From: Bosea sp. 29B
GTDB taxonomy: Bacteria; Pseudomonadota; Alphaproteobacteria; Rhizobiales; Beijerinckiaceae
DNA: 64,000 bases
Assembly (NCBI RefSeq): GCF_902506165.1
Contig: NZ_LR733817.1
Location: forward strand, 1,348,255-1,412,254
Reading direction: 5' to 3'
Positions 26,389 to 35,748 of this stretch are shown here, piece after piece (position 1 is the first letter of the stretch; each line of letters begins with the position of its first letter). The notes beneath the pieces are model-generated. The model ran no database searches and was not told where the DNA came from. It was given only the letters and a program-made list of their open reading frames with translations. A program made the translations under genes and the position numbers.

Positions 26389-26425
26389 TCGGAAGGCGGC
26401 CTTCCCGGCTGGCGCCGGACATGCG

Positions 26426-27001
26426 ATGCGCGTGGCCATGAGCTTCCTTGCGCGCCTCGATTCGACTGTCTCCCGCTATCTCGCCGAGGTTGCAGGCCTG
26501 CGCGAGCGGCTCGCTCTGCTGCGCTGGCAGATGGCAGAGCGCCATGCGCTCGACCGGCGCGAGACCATGCCGGGCCATGTCACCACCAGCGCCTTCGTGC
26601 TCTCGCCCGACCATGCGCAGATCCTGTTGATCGACCATGTCGTGATCGGCCGCTGGCTCCAGCCCGGCGGCCATTACGAGCCGGCAGCGAGCTTCCATGC
26701 CTCGGCCTTGCGCGAGGCGGTGGAGGAGACCGGCGTCGCCGCTCCTATCCTGCATCCCTGGCATCGCGGCGGCGATCTGCCCTTCGCGATCGACAGCCAT
26801 GAGGTGCCGGGCAATCCACGCCGCAGCGAGCCGCCACACATCCATCATGACCTGCAATATCTCTTCATCGCCGATCCGGCGCTGCCGCTGATCGCCCAGG
26901 AAGAGGAGGTCCACGCGGCCGCCTGGAAGCCCATCGCAGCTCTGGCGGAGATCGCGCCGGTCGCGTTCGCACGCTTGCATGCGTTGAACGCCCGGGACTG
27001 A
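26426..27001 (+). CDS. Nudix hydrolase, second in window
   Basis: A 191-residue protein with an N-terminal helical extension (about 1-50) followed by a Nudix domain. The box is GGHYEPAASFHASALREAVE then ETGV. His in place of the usual Lys/Arg after GG, and the long DLPFAIDSHEVP loop, resemble NUDIX proteins annotated only as hydrolases. Substrate unknown. Confidence 0.82.
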   Translation: MRVAMSFLARLDSTVSRYLAEVAGLRERLALLRWQMAERHALDRRETMPGHVTTSAFVLSPDHAQILLIDHVVIGRWLQPGGHYEPAASFHASALREAVEETGVAAPILHPWHRGGDLPFAIDSHEVPGNPRRSEPPHIHHDLQYLFIADPALPLIAQEEEVHAAAWKPIAALAEIAPVAFARLHALNARD

Positions 27002-27117
27002 GCGGCTCGCTGTTGCTAGATCGCAACAATGTAACATTATGATCCCGCGATCGATCATCCAATGTTGCAACTCATTTGCATTTACGTAGAGTCGATTCGC
27101 CAACAGGATCGCCAGCT

Positions 27118-28014
27118 ATGCTCAGGCCCGCCGCCTTCGCCCTTGCCGTCTCGGGCCTGCTCTCGCCCGCCTTCGCCGCCGACCTGCCCTCACGCAAGGG
27201 CGCCCCGGCCGCGCCGCCGGTGCTTTCGGCCTGCAGCGAGAGCGAGGGCATTCCGACCGACGCCTTCGGCTTCACCACCGGCTCGGATGTCGCCGATCCC
27301 GGCTCCTTCGGCGCCAGCCTGACCTATAATGGCGGCTTCGGCGTCCGCGACGGCCGCCAGGCCGCGCATGGCCTGCAGTTGCAGGGCTCCTATGGGCTCT
27401 TCCCCTGCTTCGAGGTCGGCCCCTACCTCCTCGGCGGCTACACCGACGCCACCATCGGCGGCAGCAAGGCGGACAATCGCAGTGCCGGTGCCGGCGTCGA
27501 GATGAAGTACCGCTTGCTCGGCCGCGACCTGCACGGCATCGGCCTCACCGTCATCGTCGATCCCAGCTTCAACCGCACCGATCCGACCGGTGCCAGCAAC
27601 TTCACCACCTACAACACCGGCTTGCGCATTTTCGCCGACAAGACGCTCGTCCCCGGCAAGCTCTACGCCGCGCTCAACTTCTCGCATGACCTGACCTGGA
27701 CGGGCCCGAGCTCCTATCTGCGTTCCTCGACCTTCACGGTCGGCGGCTCGCTCGCCTGGCAAGTGCTCGACGGGCTCTATCTCAGCGGCGAAGTGCGCCA
27801 TCAGCGCCGCCACAACGAGCTCGGCTTCGGCAAGGAAGCGGGCTACGCCACTTTCGCCGGCCCCGGCATCTTCTGGCAGGCGAGCAAGCAGCTCGCCATC
27901 TCGGCCGCCTACAACGTCCAGATCGCTGGCAAGGCCAAGGGCGTACCGGGCGATCTCGACATCACCAATTTCAGCCAGCACCTGCTGAAGGTGAAGGCGG
28001 CCTACAGCTTCTGA
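27118..28014 (+). CDS. Outer-membrane beta-barrel protein
   Basis: A 298-residue protein with a signal peptide (FALAVSGLLSPAFAADLPSR). It continues with alternating polar/hydrophobic strands separated by short turns, ending in an aromatic residue (KVKAAYSF), a typical last barrel strand with C-terminal Phe. The Cys pair in ACSES and FPCFEV may form a disulfide. Its role (porin-like, adhesin or structural) cannot be decided. ATG 27118 begins the signal peptide directly. Confidence 0.75.
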   Translation: MLRPAAFALAVSGLLSPAFAADLPSRKGAPAAPPVLSACSESEGIPTDAFGFTTGSDVADPGSFGASLTYNGGFGVRDGRQAAHGLQLQGSYGLFPCFEVGPYLLGGYTDATIGGSKADNRSAGAGVEMKYRLLGRDLHGIGLTVIVDPSFNRTDPTGASNFTTYNTGLRIFADKTLVPGKLYAALNFSHDLTWTGPSSYLRSSTFTVGGSLAWQVLDGLYLSGEVRHQRRHNELGFGKEAGYATFAGPGIFWQASKQLAISAAYNVQIAGKAKGVPGDLDITNFSQHLLKVKAAYSF

Positions 28015-28015
28015 G

Positions 28016-28063
28016 AGCATCAGACCCAAAAGTGGAATCCACTTTTGGGACCAATCTGATGCT
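28016..28063. repeat. Interspersed palindromic element
   Basis: Outer arms AGCATCAGA / TCTGATGCT and inner arms CCCAAAAGTGG / CCACTTTTGGG around AAT. It starts two bases after the barrel gene stop and lies before the convergent PLP enzyme. It has the form of the intergenic palindromes common in Hyphomicrobiales and may end transcription of both genes. Confidence 0.75.
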
Positions 28064-28083
28064 TCGACAAAAGACGGTTCACC

Positions 28084-29199
28084 TCACGCCTCTTCGAGCG
28101 GGCACTCCAGCCGCTCGCCGGCAAGGACAGCCTCGATCCGACGCTCGTAAGGGGCGGGCTCGAGCCCGCGTTCGGCCAACCAGCCGGCATCGTAATAGGT
28201 CCGGAGATAGCGCTCGCCGGAATCGCAGATCAGCGTGACCAGCGAACCCTGTTCGCCCTTTGCCCGCATCGCATCGGCGAGCCAGCACAAGGCGAAGAAA
28301 TTGGTCCCGGTCGAGCCGCCGACGCGGCGACCGAGCCGGCGCGAGAGCACGTTCATCGCCGCGATCGAAGCGGCATCCGGCACCCGCACCATACGATCGA
28401 TCACCCCGCAGACGAAGGAGGGCTCGACCCGCGGCCGCCCGATGCCTTCGATCAGCGACGGCCGCTCGCAGCAGCAATCGGCATCGGCGGTGCGATAGCC
28501 GTCGAAGAAGGCCGAGTGCTCGACATCGGCGACGCAGAGCCGGGTGGCATGGCGCTTGTAGCGCAGATAGCGCCCGAGCGTCGCCGAGGTGCCGCCCGTG
28601 CCGGCGCTCATCACCATCCAGGCCGGCACAGGATGGGGCTCCTTGCCCATCTGCTGGAAGATCGATTCGGCGATGTTGTTGTTGCCACGCCAGTCGGTCG
28701 CCCGTTCGGCATAGGTGAACTGGTCCATGTAGTGGCCGCCGAGCTGGTGGGCGAGCGCCTCGGCCTGCGCATAGAGCGTGCGTCCGTCGTCGATGAAATG
28801 GCAGGTGCCGCCATGGTGCTCGATGGCGGCGACCTTCTCGGCCGAGGTCGAGCGCGGCATCACCGCATAGAAGGGCACGCCGATCATCCGGGCGAAATAG
28901 GCCTCAGACACCGCCGTCGAGCCGGATGAGGCCTCGATCACCGGCGTGTCCTGGCGGATATGGCCATTGCACAGCGCATAGAGGAAGAGCGAGCGCGCCA
29001 GCCGGTGCTTCAGGCTCCCGGTCGGATGGGTCGATTCATCCTTGAGATAGATGTCGATGCCTGCAAGCGCCGGGCAGTCGAGCTTGAAGAGATGAGTGTC
29101 AGCCGAGCGGTGCTGGTCGGCTTCGAGCGCAGCGATGGCACGGTCGGTCCAGTCACGGGAGCAGGGTTTCCGGACTGAAGGAGAAAGCTCGGCATCCAT
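28084..29199 (-). CDS. PLP-dependent L-cysteine desulfhydrase-like enzyme (Cds1 type)
   Basis: A 371-residue fold-type II PLP enzyme. The Schiff-base lysine is Lys64 in [11 protein letters not shown], with [10 protein letters not shown] at 91-100 and a phosphate loop [10 protein letters not shown]. Arrangement and length match the Cds1 group, which releases sulfide, ammonia and pyruvate from cysteine; it differs from true cysteine synthase (CysK) in its longer N terminus and the triple Cys (DCCCERP, near residue 250). A cysteine synthase activity cannot be excluded. 97 bases separate it from the AI-2E-type gene upstream. Confidence 0.82.
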   Translation of the reverse strand: MDAELSPSVRKPCSRDWTDRAIAALEADQHRSADTHLFKLDCPALAGIDIYLKDESTHPTGSLKHRLARSLFLYALCNGHIRQDTPVIEASSGSTAVSEAYFARMIGVPFYAVMPRSTSAEKVAAIEHHGGTCHFIDDGRTLYAQAEALAHQLGGHYMDQFTYAERATDWRGNNNIAESIFQQMGKEPHPVPAWMVMSAGTGGTSATLGRYLRYKRHATRLCVADVEHSAFFDGYRTADADCCCERPSLIEGIGRPRVEPSFVCGVIDRMVRVPDAASIAAMNVLSRRLGRRVGGSTGTNFFALCWLADAMRAKGEQGSLVTLICDSGERYLRTYYDAGWLAERGLEPAPYERRIEAVLAGERLECPLEEA

Positions 29200-29296
29200 C
29201 GCGAAGACCTGTGCGCAAGGGCGGATAGGCCATTATGCGCAAGCCCGCCTCCGGGGCCAGCGTCGAACCGTCCTTGCGATGGCTGGCCATCCGATC

Positions 29297-31684
29297 TTAC
29301 TCCGGCACCGGCTGGCCGACCGTTGCGCTCGCTTCGGATTCCGCCTCGGCCGGCGGCTGTCGCGAGCCGTCGGCACTGGTCCGGCTGATCGTCTCGACGA
29401 CATCGGCCGCGAGCTTCTCCAGCAGCTCGCGCTCGCGCGGATCGAGATTGCGCGCTTCCGCATCGAGGATGCAGAGCGCTCCCAGCACATGGCCGGCGGA
29501 GGAGCGCAGCGGCGCCCCGGCATAGAAGCGCAGGCCCCAGGTCTTGGCGACGGGATTGTCTGTAAAACGCGCATCGCGCTCGGTATCGGAGACGACCAGC
29601 GTCTCGCCACTGGCCACGACATGCTCGCAGATCGCCGCCCGGCGTGGCAGGATCGGCCGCCCGGCCGCGTCCCGGCCGAAACCAGATAGTTCCTTGCTGC
29701 CGCCGATGACGATCTCCTGCTCGGCATCGATCGCCGAGATCATCGCCACGTCGACATCGAAGGCATCGGCCGCGCGCTTGGCGATCGCATCGAGATCGTC
29801 ACGCAGCGCCTCGTCGAGGAAGCCCGTACCGTGGAGCGCCGCCAAGCGCTCGGCATCGTCGGCCGGCATCGCTACCACAGCCGGTTCGCTCGCCGTCTCG
29901 GGCAACAGGCGCTGGACCCGGCCGATCGTCTCCTGGATCGAGGCGGCGATCTCGTCGGCACCGATCTCCTTGCTCGCCTCGCCCGCCAGCCTCTCGGGCG
30001 GCACCGTCCAGAGAACCACGATGACCGTCAGCTCCGGCCAGCGCTGCCGCAGGCGCCGGCAGAACTGCCGGGCGGCGTTGTCGGGCTCGCCGCTGAAATA
30101 GTTGAGGCAGACGATCGGCACCCCGTCGAGATCGAGCCTGGCGACCGAGCCCGTCGTGACATGAGCGATCCTGCGCACCTGCGCGGGGACGCCTTCGAGG
30201 TCGAGCGCATGGGCCAGCATCTGCGCGGCGATCCCGTCGATCTCCCATTTGCCGCCGATGCAGACCACCTTCGGAGGCAAGCCCTCCGCAGCCGCGACCG
30301 GGTGCTCCTCGCGCAGCTCCTCCAGCAGCGCCTCCATTCCCTCCGCGATGCGCAGCCGGTGCGCCGCAGTCGCCTGGCGACCATAATCGTCGCTGGCGAG
30401 GCGCAGCACCGCGACGCCGACGGTGTCATAGAAGGGCACCACGGAGAGCGTCTCGATCTCGCTTTCGGCGATCTCGATGGCTTCGTCGACATCGCCCGCT
30501 AGCAGGCGCTGGTAGATGCGTTCGGTCGGACTGAGCACCGGCACCGAGCCGAGCAGCGTGTCGAGAAACTGCAATTGCGGCAGCGTCTTGCCGAGGACCA
30601 GCAGGCAGACCGTCAGCGGCGTCGACAGGATCAGGCCGACCGGGCCCCAGAGCGCGGTCCAGAACGTCGCGGCGGCGATCAGCGAGATCGCCGAGAGCCC
30701 GGTGCTGGTGCCATACAGCATAGGTTCGACGATGTTGTTGCTGATGAGCTCAAGCCCCGCGATCAGCGCCAATGTCCACAGCACCATGTGCCAGCCGGGG
30801 TCGACCGCGAAGGCGAGCGCCAGCGGGAAGACCGCGGAAATCAGCGCGCCGACATAAGGCACGAAGCGCAAGACAGCCGCGACCACGCCCCAGAGCAAAG
30901 CGCCGGGCACGCCGATCAGCCACAGGCCGAGCGCCAGTGGGATGGCAAAGGTGGTGTTCACCACGAGCTGCATCAGAAGGTAGCGGCTGATCCGCCTGCC
31001 GGCATCCTCGATCGCATCGGTCGAGCGGTGCAGGTTACCGCCGAGGATGCGCAACAACCGGTCGCGCAGGTCGGTCCGGTCGAGCAGCGCCAGCACCACG
31101 AAGACGAGAATGATGCCGGCCGTCGCCAGCGGCTCGAGTGCCCGCCCGAGCCAGACCAGAGCCACCTGCAATTGCGTGCCCGGCGCCGGCACGATCTCGA
31201 CGCGCTGTGCCCCGGCGCCCTGCACTGACTCCACTTCCTTCTGGAGGGAGGCGATCGCGTTCAGCGCACCATCGAGCATCCCCGGCGCCCTGAACTGCGC
31301 CTTGAGATCGTTGAGCTTGTTATGGATCGTCGACTGATAGCTCGGCAGTTGCTCGCCGAGCGAACGCAGCTGCGTGCCGAGCACGAGGAAGAGCCCGGCC
31401 AGCAGCACCAGCACCACCGTCATCACTGCCGCGATCGCGACCAGCTTCGGCACGCCGCGCCGCCGCAGCCACATCACCGGGGGATTGAGCGCGAAACCGA
31501 TCAGGAAGGCGAAGGCGAGCGGGATCAGGATGTCCTGGCCGTAATAGAGCGCTGCGATGATCACTGCCGCCGAGACGAGCGTCGCCGCCACCTTGACGAT
31601 GTCGGCGCCACCCAGATCGCCCGCGCCGATGCCACCCACCTCCGGCTGGACCGCTCTTCGGCTCGGAGCCGGTGTCGTTGCCAT
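29297..31684 (-). CDS. AI-2E family membrane protein fused to a B12-binding-like region and GAF domain
   Basis: A 795-residue fusion. Residues about 30-385 form the eight-helix AI-2E/PerM-type transporter, with the characteristic RFVPYVGALISAVFPLALA and SNNIVEPMLYG. Residues about 390-620 are soluble and include VVCIGGKWEIDGIAAQMLAH...VPIVCLNYFSGEP, a Rossmann-like pattern resembling cobalamin-binding regulators but without a clear DxHxxG. Residues about 640-785 are a GAF domain (FDVDVAMISAID, LPRRAAICEHVVASGE, GLRFYAGAPLRSSAG). GAF domains bind small ligands, so transport could be gated by a cytosolic signal. What it exports is unknown. Confidence 0.82.
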   Translation of the reverse strand: MATTPAPSRRAVQPEVGGIGAGDLGGADIVKVAATLVSAAVIIAALYYGQDILIPLAFAFLIGFALNPPVMWLRRRGVPKLVAIAAVMTVVLVLLAGLFLVLGTQLRSLGEQLPSYQSTIHNKLNDLKAQFRAPGMLDGALNAIASLQKEVESVQGAGAQRVEIVPAPGTQLQVALVWLGRALEPLATAGIILVFVVLALLDRTDLRDRLLRILGGNLHRSTDAIEDAGRRISRYLLMQLVVNTTFAIPLALGLWLIGVPGALLWGVVAAVLRFVPYVGALISAVFPLALAFAVDPGWHMVLWTLALIAGLELISNNIVEPMLYGTSTGLSAISLIAAATFWTALWGPVGLILSTPLTVCLLVLGKTLPQLQFLDTLLGSVPVLSPTERIYQRLLAGDVDEAIEIAESEIETLSVVPFYDTVGVAVLRLASDDYGRQATAAHRLRIAEGMEALLEELREEHPVAAAEGLPPKVVCIGGKWEIDGIAAQMLAHALDLEGVPAQVRRIAHVTTGSVARLDLDGVPIVCLNYFSGEPDNAARQFCRRLRQRWPELTVIVVLWTVPPERLAGEASKEIGADEIAASIQETIGRVQRLLPETASEPAVVAMPADDAERLAALHGTGFLDEALRDDLDAIAKRAADAFDVDVAMISAIDAEQEIVIGGSKELSGFGRDAAGRPILPRRAAICEHVVASGETLVVSDTERDARFTDNPVAKTWGLRFYAGAPLRSSAGHVLGALCILDAEARNLDPRERELLEKLAADVVETISRTSADGSRQPPAEAESEASATVGQPVPE

Positions 31685-31825
31685 GCGCGAAGCCCCCCGG
31701 CCCCCTATTGGGTCGCCTTAAGAACGTGGGACGGACCACCCGGTTCCGCCTGCGCCCCACGCCGCATTGCGAACTGCAAGCTCCAGGCGCTAAGACGAAA
31801 CGATCTTCAACCATTGGTGTCGGCG

Positions 31826-32581
31826 ATGGCGCGGGAAGAGGCCGGAAACGGCGCATCGGACAAGGCTGGGATGATCTGCCGGGCGCTACGCCGCGCGATC
31901 ATCGAGCGCGCGCTCGAACCCGGGGCGGCCTTGCCTGAGGACGCGCTCGGCGAACGCTTCGGCGTCAGCCGTACCCTGGCACGCCATGCGCTTGCCCAGC
32001 TCGCCGCCGAAGGTCTGGTCGAACTACGCCGCAACCGCACTGCCGTGGTGGCAACACCGAGCTGGCAGGAGGCGCGCGACACCTTCGACATCCGCATCGA
32101 GCTGGAGCGCCTCGTCGTGCGCCAGCTCGCCGGCCGGCTGAGCAAGGCGCAGCTTGCGGCCCTGCGCGCCCATGTCGACTCGGAGGATGCGGCGCGTGGC
32201 GGCCCGGACGCGATATCGATCCGGCTCGCGACCGAGTTCCACATCCTGCTCGCTGAGATGACGGAGAGCCCGATCCTGATCCGCTATGTCAGTGAGCTCG
32301 CCTATCGCTGCTGCCTGATCCTGTCGCTCTACAGCCGGCCGCATTCCTCGGAATGCGGCATCAACGAGCACCGCCTGCTGATCGACGCGCTCGCAAGCGG
32401 CGACGTCGGAAAAGTCACGAGCCTGATGCACCACCATCTCGATTCGGTGGCGGAGCGCGCTCTGGTGGCGGAAGCCAAGCCGCGCGGGCGCGACATCATG
32501 GCGATCCTGGCGCCCTATGCGGAGGCGCCGGCGGAGCCCGCCAGGACCGCACGCAAGCGCTCGCTCAAGGCCGCGGAATAG
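31826..32581 (+). CDS. GntR-family (FadR/FCD) transcriptional regulator
   Basis: A 251-residue regulator. An N-terminal winged helix (ALRRAIIERALEPGAALPED, RFGVSRTLARHALAQLAAEG) is followed by an all-helical FCD ligand domain (DTFDIRIELERLVVRQLAG, EFHILLAEMTESPILIRYV, INEHRLLIDAL). The His/Asp/Asn positions typical of the metal-binding FCD site are present. The effector is unknown. It is divergent from the AI-2E fusion gene, with 141 bases between them, so it may control that gene. Confidence 0.88.
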   Translation: MAREEAGNGASDKAGMICRALRRAIIERALEPGAALPEDALGERFGVSRTLARHALAQLAAEGLVELRRNRTAVVATPSWQEARDTFDIRIELERLVVRQLAGRLSKAQLAALRAHVDSEDAARGGPDAISIRLATEFHILLAEMTESPILIRYVSELAYRCCLILSLYSRPHSSECGINEHRLLIDALASGDVGKVTSLMHHHLDSVAERALVAEAKPRGRDIMAILAPYAEAPAEPARTARKRSLKAAE

Positions 32582-32643
32582 CCGCTCGCGAGGGTGAACG
32601 GGCGAATTGACGCTGCCGCATTTCCGCCCTACTCGTGAACGCG

Positions 32644-32812
32644 ACGGTTCCCTCACGGGATCAAAAGGGAACGCAGTGCGGATGGCTCGGCCATCTCATG
32701 CTGCGGCTGCCCCCGCAACTGTAAGCGGCGAGCCTTTCGCCATACGCCACTGGGACCTCGGCCCTGGGAAGGCGGCGAAGGGCAGCGACCCGCGAGCCAG
32801 GAGACCTGCCGT
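32644..32812 (+). ncRNA. Cobalamin (AdoCbl) riboswitch
   Basis: Conserved blocks occur in the known order: AAAAGGGAACGCAGTGCGG, GCTGCCCCCGCAACTGTAAG, GCCACTGGGA, and the B12 box AGCCAGGAGACCTGCC (32795-32810). With cobalamin bound it is expected to block expression of the btu operon. It lies about 135 bases upstream of btuB. The 366 bases between the GntR gene and btuB hold only this element. Confidence 0.95.
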
Positions 32813-32947
32813 CAGCCGTGGTCACACGCGAACACATCGGCCGGGGTGCGCTGATGGGTGGTAGAACTGCGCGCGCCCGGTTTCGGGAGTGGGTGGGGAC
32901 ATCTCGTTCGCGGTGACGTGCCACTGACGTTACCGCCGAGGTTTCCC

Positions 32948-34891
32948 GTGTTCCGTTTGCCAAAGCCCGCCAAGAGCGGGCATTCGCCCCTTGCCCTCTC
33001 CCTGCTCGCCGCCTCGACCATGTTGATATCGCTCTCTGCACTGGCGCAATCGGGCGAGAAGCCGATCGCGCTCGACGAGATCGTCATCAGCCCGACCGGC
33101 GTTCCGACCCCGGCCAGGGAGATCGCCAGCTCTGTCACCGTCGTCACCGCCAAGGAGATCGAGCGCCAGCAGCGCCGTACCTTGCCGCAGGCGCTCGCCG
33201 CCGTGCCCGGCCTCAACCTCGTCCAGACTGGCGGCCCGGGCGGGCTGACCTCGGTCTTCATGCGCGGCACCAACTCGAACCACGTCAAGGTGCTGATCGA
33301 CGGCATAGAGGTGAACGACCCCTCGACGCCGAACCGTTCCTTCGATTTCGGCCAGATGCTCACCACCGACATCGAGCGGATCGAGGTGCTGCGCGGCCCG
33401 CAGAGCGGCCTCTATGGCGCCAACGCGCTCGGCGGCGTCATCTCGATCACCAGCAAGCGCGGCGAGGGCCCGCCCAAGGTGACGGGCTCGGTCGAGGCGG
33501 GCTCCTACGGCACCTTCAACCAGAGCGTCGGGCTGAGCGGCGGCAATGACCGCTTCGACTACGCCTTCAACGTCAGCCATTTCCGCTCGGATTCGACCCC
33601 GGTGACGCCGCCGAACTTGGTTCCCGCCGGCCGCCGGCGTAACCCGAGCTCCTACGACAACTGGAGCTATTCCGCCCGCCTCGGCGCCAGGCTGACCGAC
33701 ACGCTGAGCGTCAACTGGGTCGGCCGCTATATCGACGGGCAATTGCTGTTCACCGGCGATTCCGGCTTTCCGAGCCTGCCGAACAGCTTCCGCTCGAGCC
33801 AGAACTACCGCCAGGCCTTCACCCGCGGCGAGATCGTCTGGGATCCCTTCGAGGGCCGTTTCGTCAACCGCTTCGGCGTCTCCTACAGCAATCAGGACCG
33901 CTCGAACCGCACAGCCAACGCGGCAGGCATCCTCGGCCTGCCGACCGAGAACCTCGGCGAACGCACCAAATACGACTGGCGCGGCGACCTGAAGCTCACC
34001 CAGAGCCAGACGCTGGTGATGGGCCTGCAATATGAGAACGAGCGCTTCGACACCTCCGCCAAGACCGTTTCGAACGGCAATAGAGGCGCCTTCGTCGAAT
34101 TGCAGTCGAACTGGACCGACCGCTTCTTCACCGTCGCCAATATCCGCTACGATGACGACGACAAGTTCGGCGGCCACACCACCTATCGCATCGCACCGGT
34201 CTTCATCGTGCCAGGCACCGACACCAAGCTGAAGGCGAGCTACGGCACCGGCTTCAAGGCGCCGACGCTGAGCGAGCGCTTCAGCGATTCACGCCCGGCC
34301 TTCAACTTCTACGGCAACCCCGATCTGAAGCCAGAGGAAAGCCGCGGCTGGGATGTCGGCTTCGAGCAGCCGCTGCTGAACGGGCAAGTCAATTTCGGCG
34401 CGACCTGGTTCCACAACGACATCGACAACCTGATCCTGACCAACGCCACGCGCACCTCCTATACGAACATCGGCCGCGCCACGACCAAGGGCGTCGAGGC
34501 CTTTGCGGCGCTCGAACTGACGCCGCAGTTCAAGGTCCGGGCCGACTATACCTTCACCCTCGCCAAGGACGAGACTGCGCGCCAGGAGCTGCTGCGCCGG
34601 CCGCGCCACAAAGCGAGCGTCACTGCGAGCTGGATGCCGATCGAGAAGCTGACGCTGTCGGCGACGCTGGTCTATGTCGGCGCTCGCATGGACGGGAACC
34701 GCGACTTCTCGATCTCCAGGATGCGAGCGCCAGGCGCCGCGATCATCAACCTCGCCGCAGACTACAAGGTCGACGAGAGACTCACCGTGTTCGGCCGCGT
34801 CGATAACCTGTTCGACAAGCGCTACGAGAACCCTGTCGGCTTCCTGGTGCCGGGCCTCAGCGCCTTCGGCGGGATCAGGGTGAGCCTGTGA
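32948..34891 (+). CDS. btuB: TonB-dependent vitamin B12 receptor
   Basis: A 647-residue outer-membrane receptor. A signal peptide (LALSLLAASTMLISLSALA) is followed by a TonB-box-like DEIVISPTG and a plug domain (SSVTVVTAKEIERQQRRTLP, RIEVLRGPQSGLYGANALGG). A long beta barrel ends in GGIRVSL. Riboswitch control and the following B12 ABC transporter genes identify it as BtuB. GTG 32948 with GAGG six bases upstream was chosen; the longer frame from 32858 would put residues before a normal signal peptide. It overlaps btuF by four bases. Confidence 0.92.
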   Translation: MFRLPKPAKSGHSPLALSLLAASTMLISLSALAQSGEKPIALDEIVISPTGVPTPAREIASSVTVVTAKEIERQQRRTLPQALAAVPGLNLVQTGGPGGLTSVFMRGTNSNHVKVLIDGIEVNDPSTPNRSFDFGQMLTTDIERIEVLRGPQSGLYGANALGGVISITSKRGEGPPKVTGSVEAGSYGTFNQSVGLSGGNDRFDYAFNVSHFRSDSTPVTPPNLVPAGRRRNPSSYDNWSYSARLGARLTDTLSVNWVGRYIDGQLLFTGDSGFPSLPNSFRSSQNYRQAFTRGEIVWDPFEGRFVNRFGVSYSNQDRSNRTANAAGILGLPTENLGERTKYDWRGDLKLTQSQTLVMGLQYENERFDTSAKTVSNGNRGAFVELQSNWTDRFFTVANIRYDDDDKFGGHTTYRIAPVFIVPGTDTKLKASYGTGFKAPTLSERFSDSRPAFNFYGNPDLKPEESRGWDVGFEQPLLNGQVNFGATWFHNDIDNLILTNATRTSYTNIGRATTKGVEAFAALELTPQFKVRADYTFTLAKDETARQELLRRPRHKASVTASWMPIEKLTLSATLVYVGARMDGNRDFSISRMRAPGAAIINLAADYKVDERLTVFGRVDNLFDKRYENPVGFLVPGLSAFGGIRVSL

Positions 34892-35748
34892 GGCGACTGG
34901 CTGCCCTCGCGCTCGGCCTCTGGCTGGCGGCGTTCGGCGGCCCCACCCATGCGGACGATGCGCCAGGGAAGCCGAAGCGCATCGTCTCGCTCAACATGTG
35001 CACCGACGAGCTGGTGCTGCGGCTGGCGTCACCGAAGCACGTCGCCTCGGTGACCTGGCTGTCGCAGGACCCGCGCAACGCTAACATGGCTCCGCGCGCC
35101 CTGACGATCCCGGCCAATCACGGTCTGGTCGAGGAAGTACTGGCGCAAAAGCCCGACCTCGTCGTCGCCGGCGCCTATACGACGCGCTCGACCGTCGCGC
35201 TGCTGAAGCGCGTCGGCGTGCCGGTCCGCGAGTTCGGCGTGCCGGGTAACCTCGCCGAGATGCGCGCCCAGATCCGCGATATGGCGAGGCTGCTCGGCGA
35301 GCAGCAGAACGGCGAAGCCCTGATCGCGGAGATCGACAAGCGCCTCGCCGCGCTGGCGGACCGCCCTCGCCCGGCGCATCCGCGTGCGATCGTGCTGCGT
35401 CCGAACGGCTTCACCACCGGGCGCGGCTCGCTCGTTGACGAGATCCTGACGGCAGCGGGGCTGACCAACCTCGCCGCCGAGCTCGGCATCGACAATTACG
35501 GCCAGATCGCGCTCGAGACCGTCGCGCTCGGCAAGGCCGATATCCTGATCCTCAACACCACGCCGAACGGCCCGCCCTCGCTAGCCCATGAGATCCTGCA
35601 TCACCCCGTCCTCGCCCGACTCGGCGACCGGCTGAAGCTCGTCGCCTTGCCGTCGAAGCTCTGGACCTGCGCCGGTCCGGCGGTGATCGACGCGATCGAA
35701 TTGCTGCTCGACGCGACCGCGCCGACGCCAGCCGGAAAAAGCCCATGA
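34888..35748 (+). CDS. btuF: Periplasmic cobalamin-binding protein of ABC transporter
   Basis: A 286-residue class III binding protein. A signal peptide (LAALALGLWLAAFGGPTHA) is followed by PKRIVSLNMCTDELVLRLA, KPDLVVAGAYT and KADILILNTT, the split-lobe pattern with a single connecting helix. It delivers the corrinoid from BtuB to BtuCD. GTG start inside the btuB stop (GTGA); stop overlaps btuC ATG. Specificity for B12 rests on operon and riboswitch context. Confidence 0.9.
   Translation: MRRLAALALGLWLAAFGGPTHADDAPGKPKRIVSLNMCTDELVLRLASPKHVASVTWLSQDPRNANMAPRALTIPANHGLVEEVLAQKPDLVVAGAYTTRSTVALLKRVGVPVREFGVPGNLAEMRAQIRDMARLLGEQQNGEALIAEIDKRLAALADRPRPAHPRAIVLRPNGFTTGRGSLVDEILTAAGLTNLAAELGIDNYGQIALETVALGKADILILNTTPNGPPSLAHEILHHPVLARLGDRLKLVALPSKLWTCAGPAVIDAIELLLDATAPTPAGKSP

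Noticed and set aside
32858..32947. Extended start for btuB
   Set aside because: The added residues would precede a normal signal peptide and begin close to the riboswitch; GTG 32948 has GAGG at six bases.
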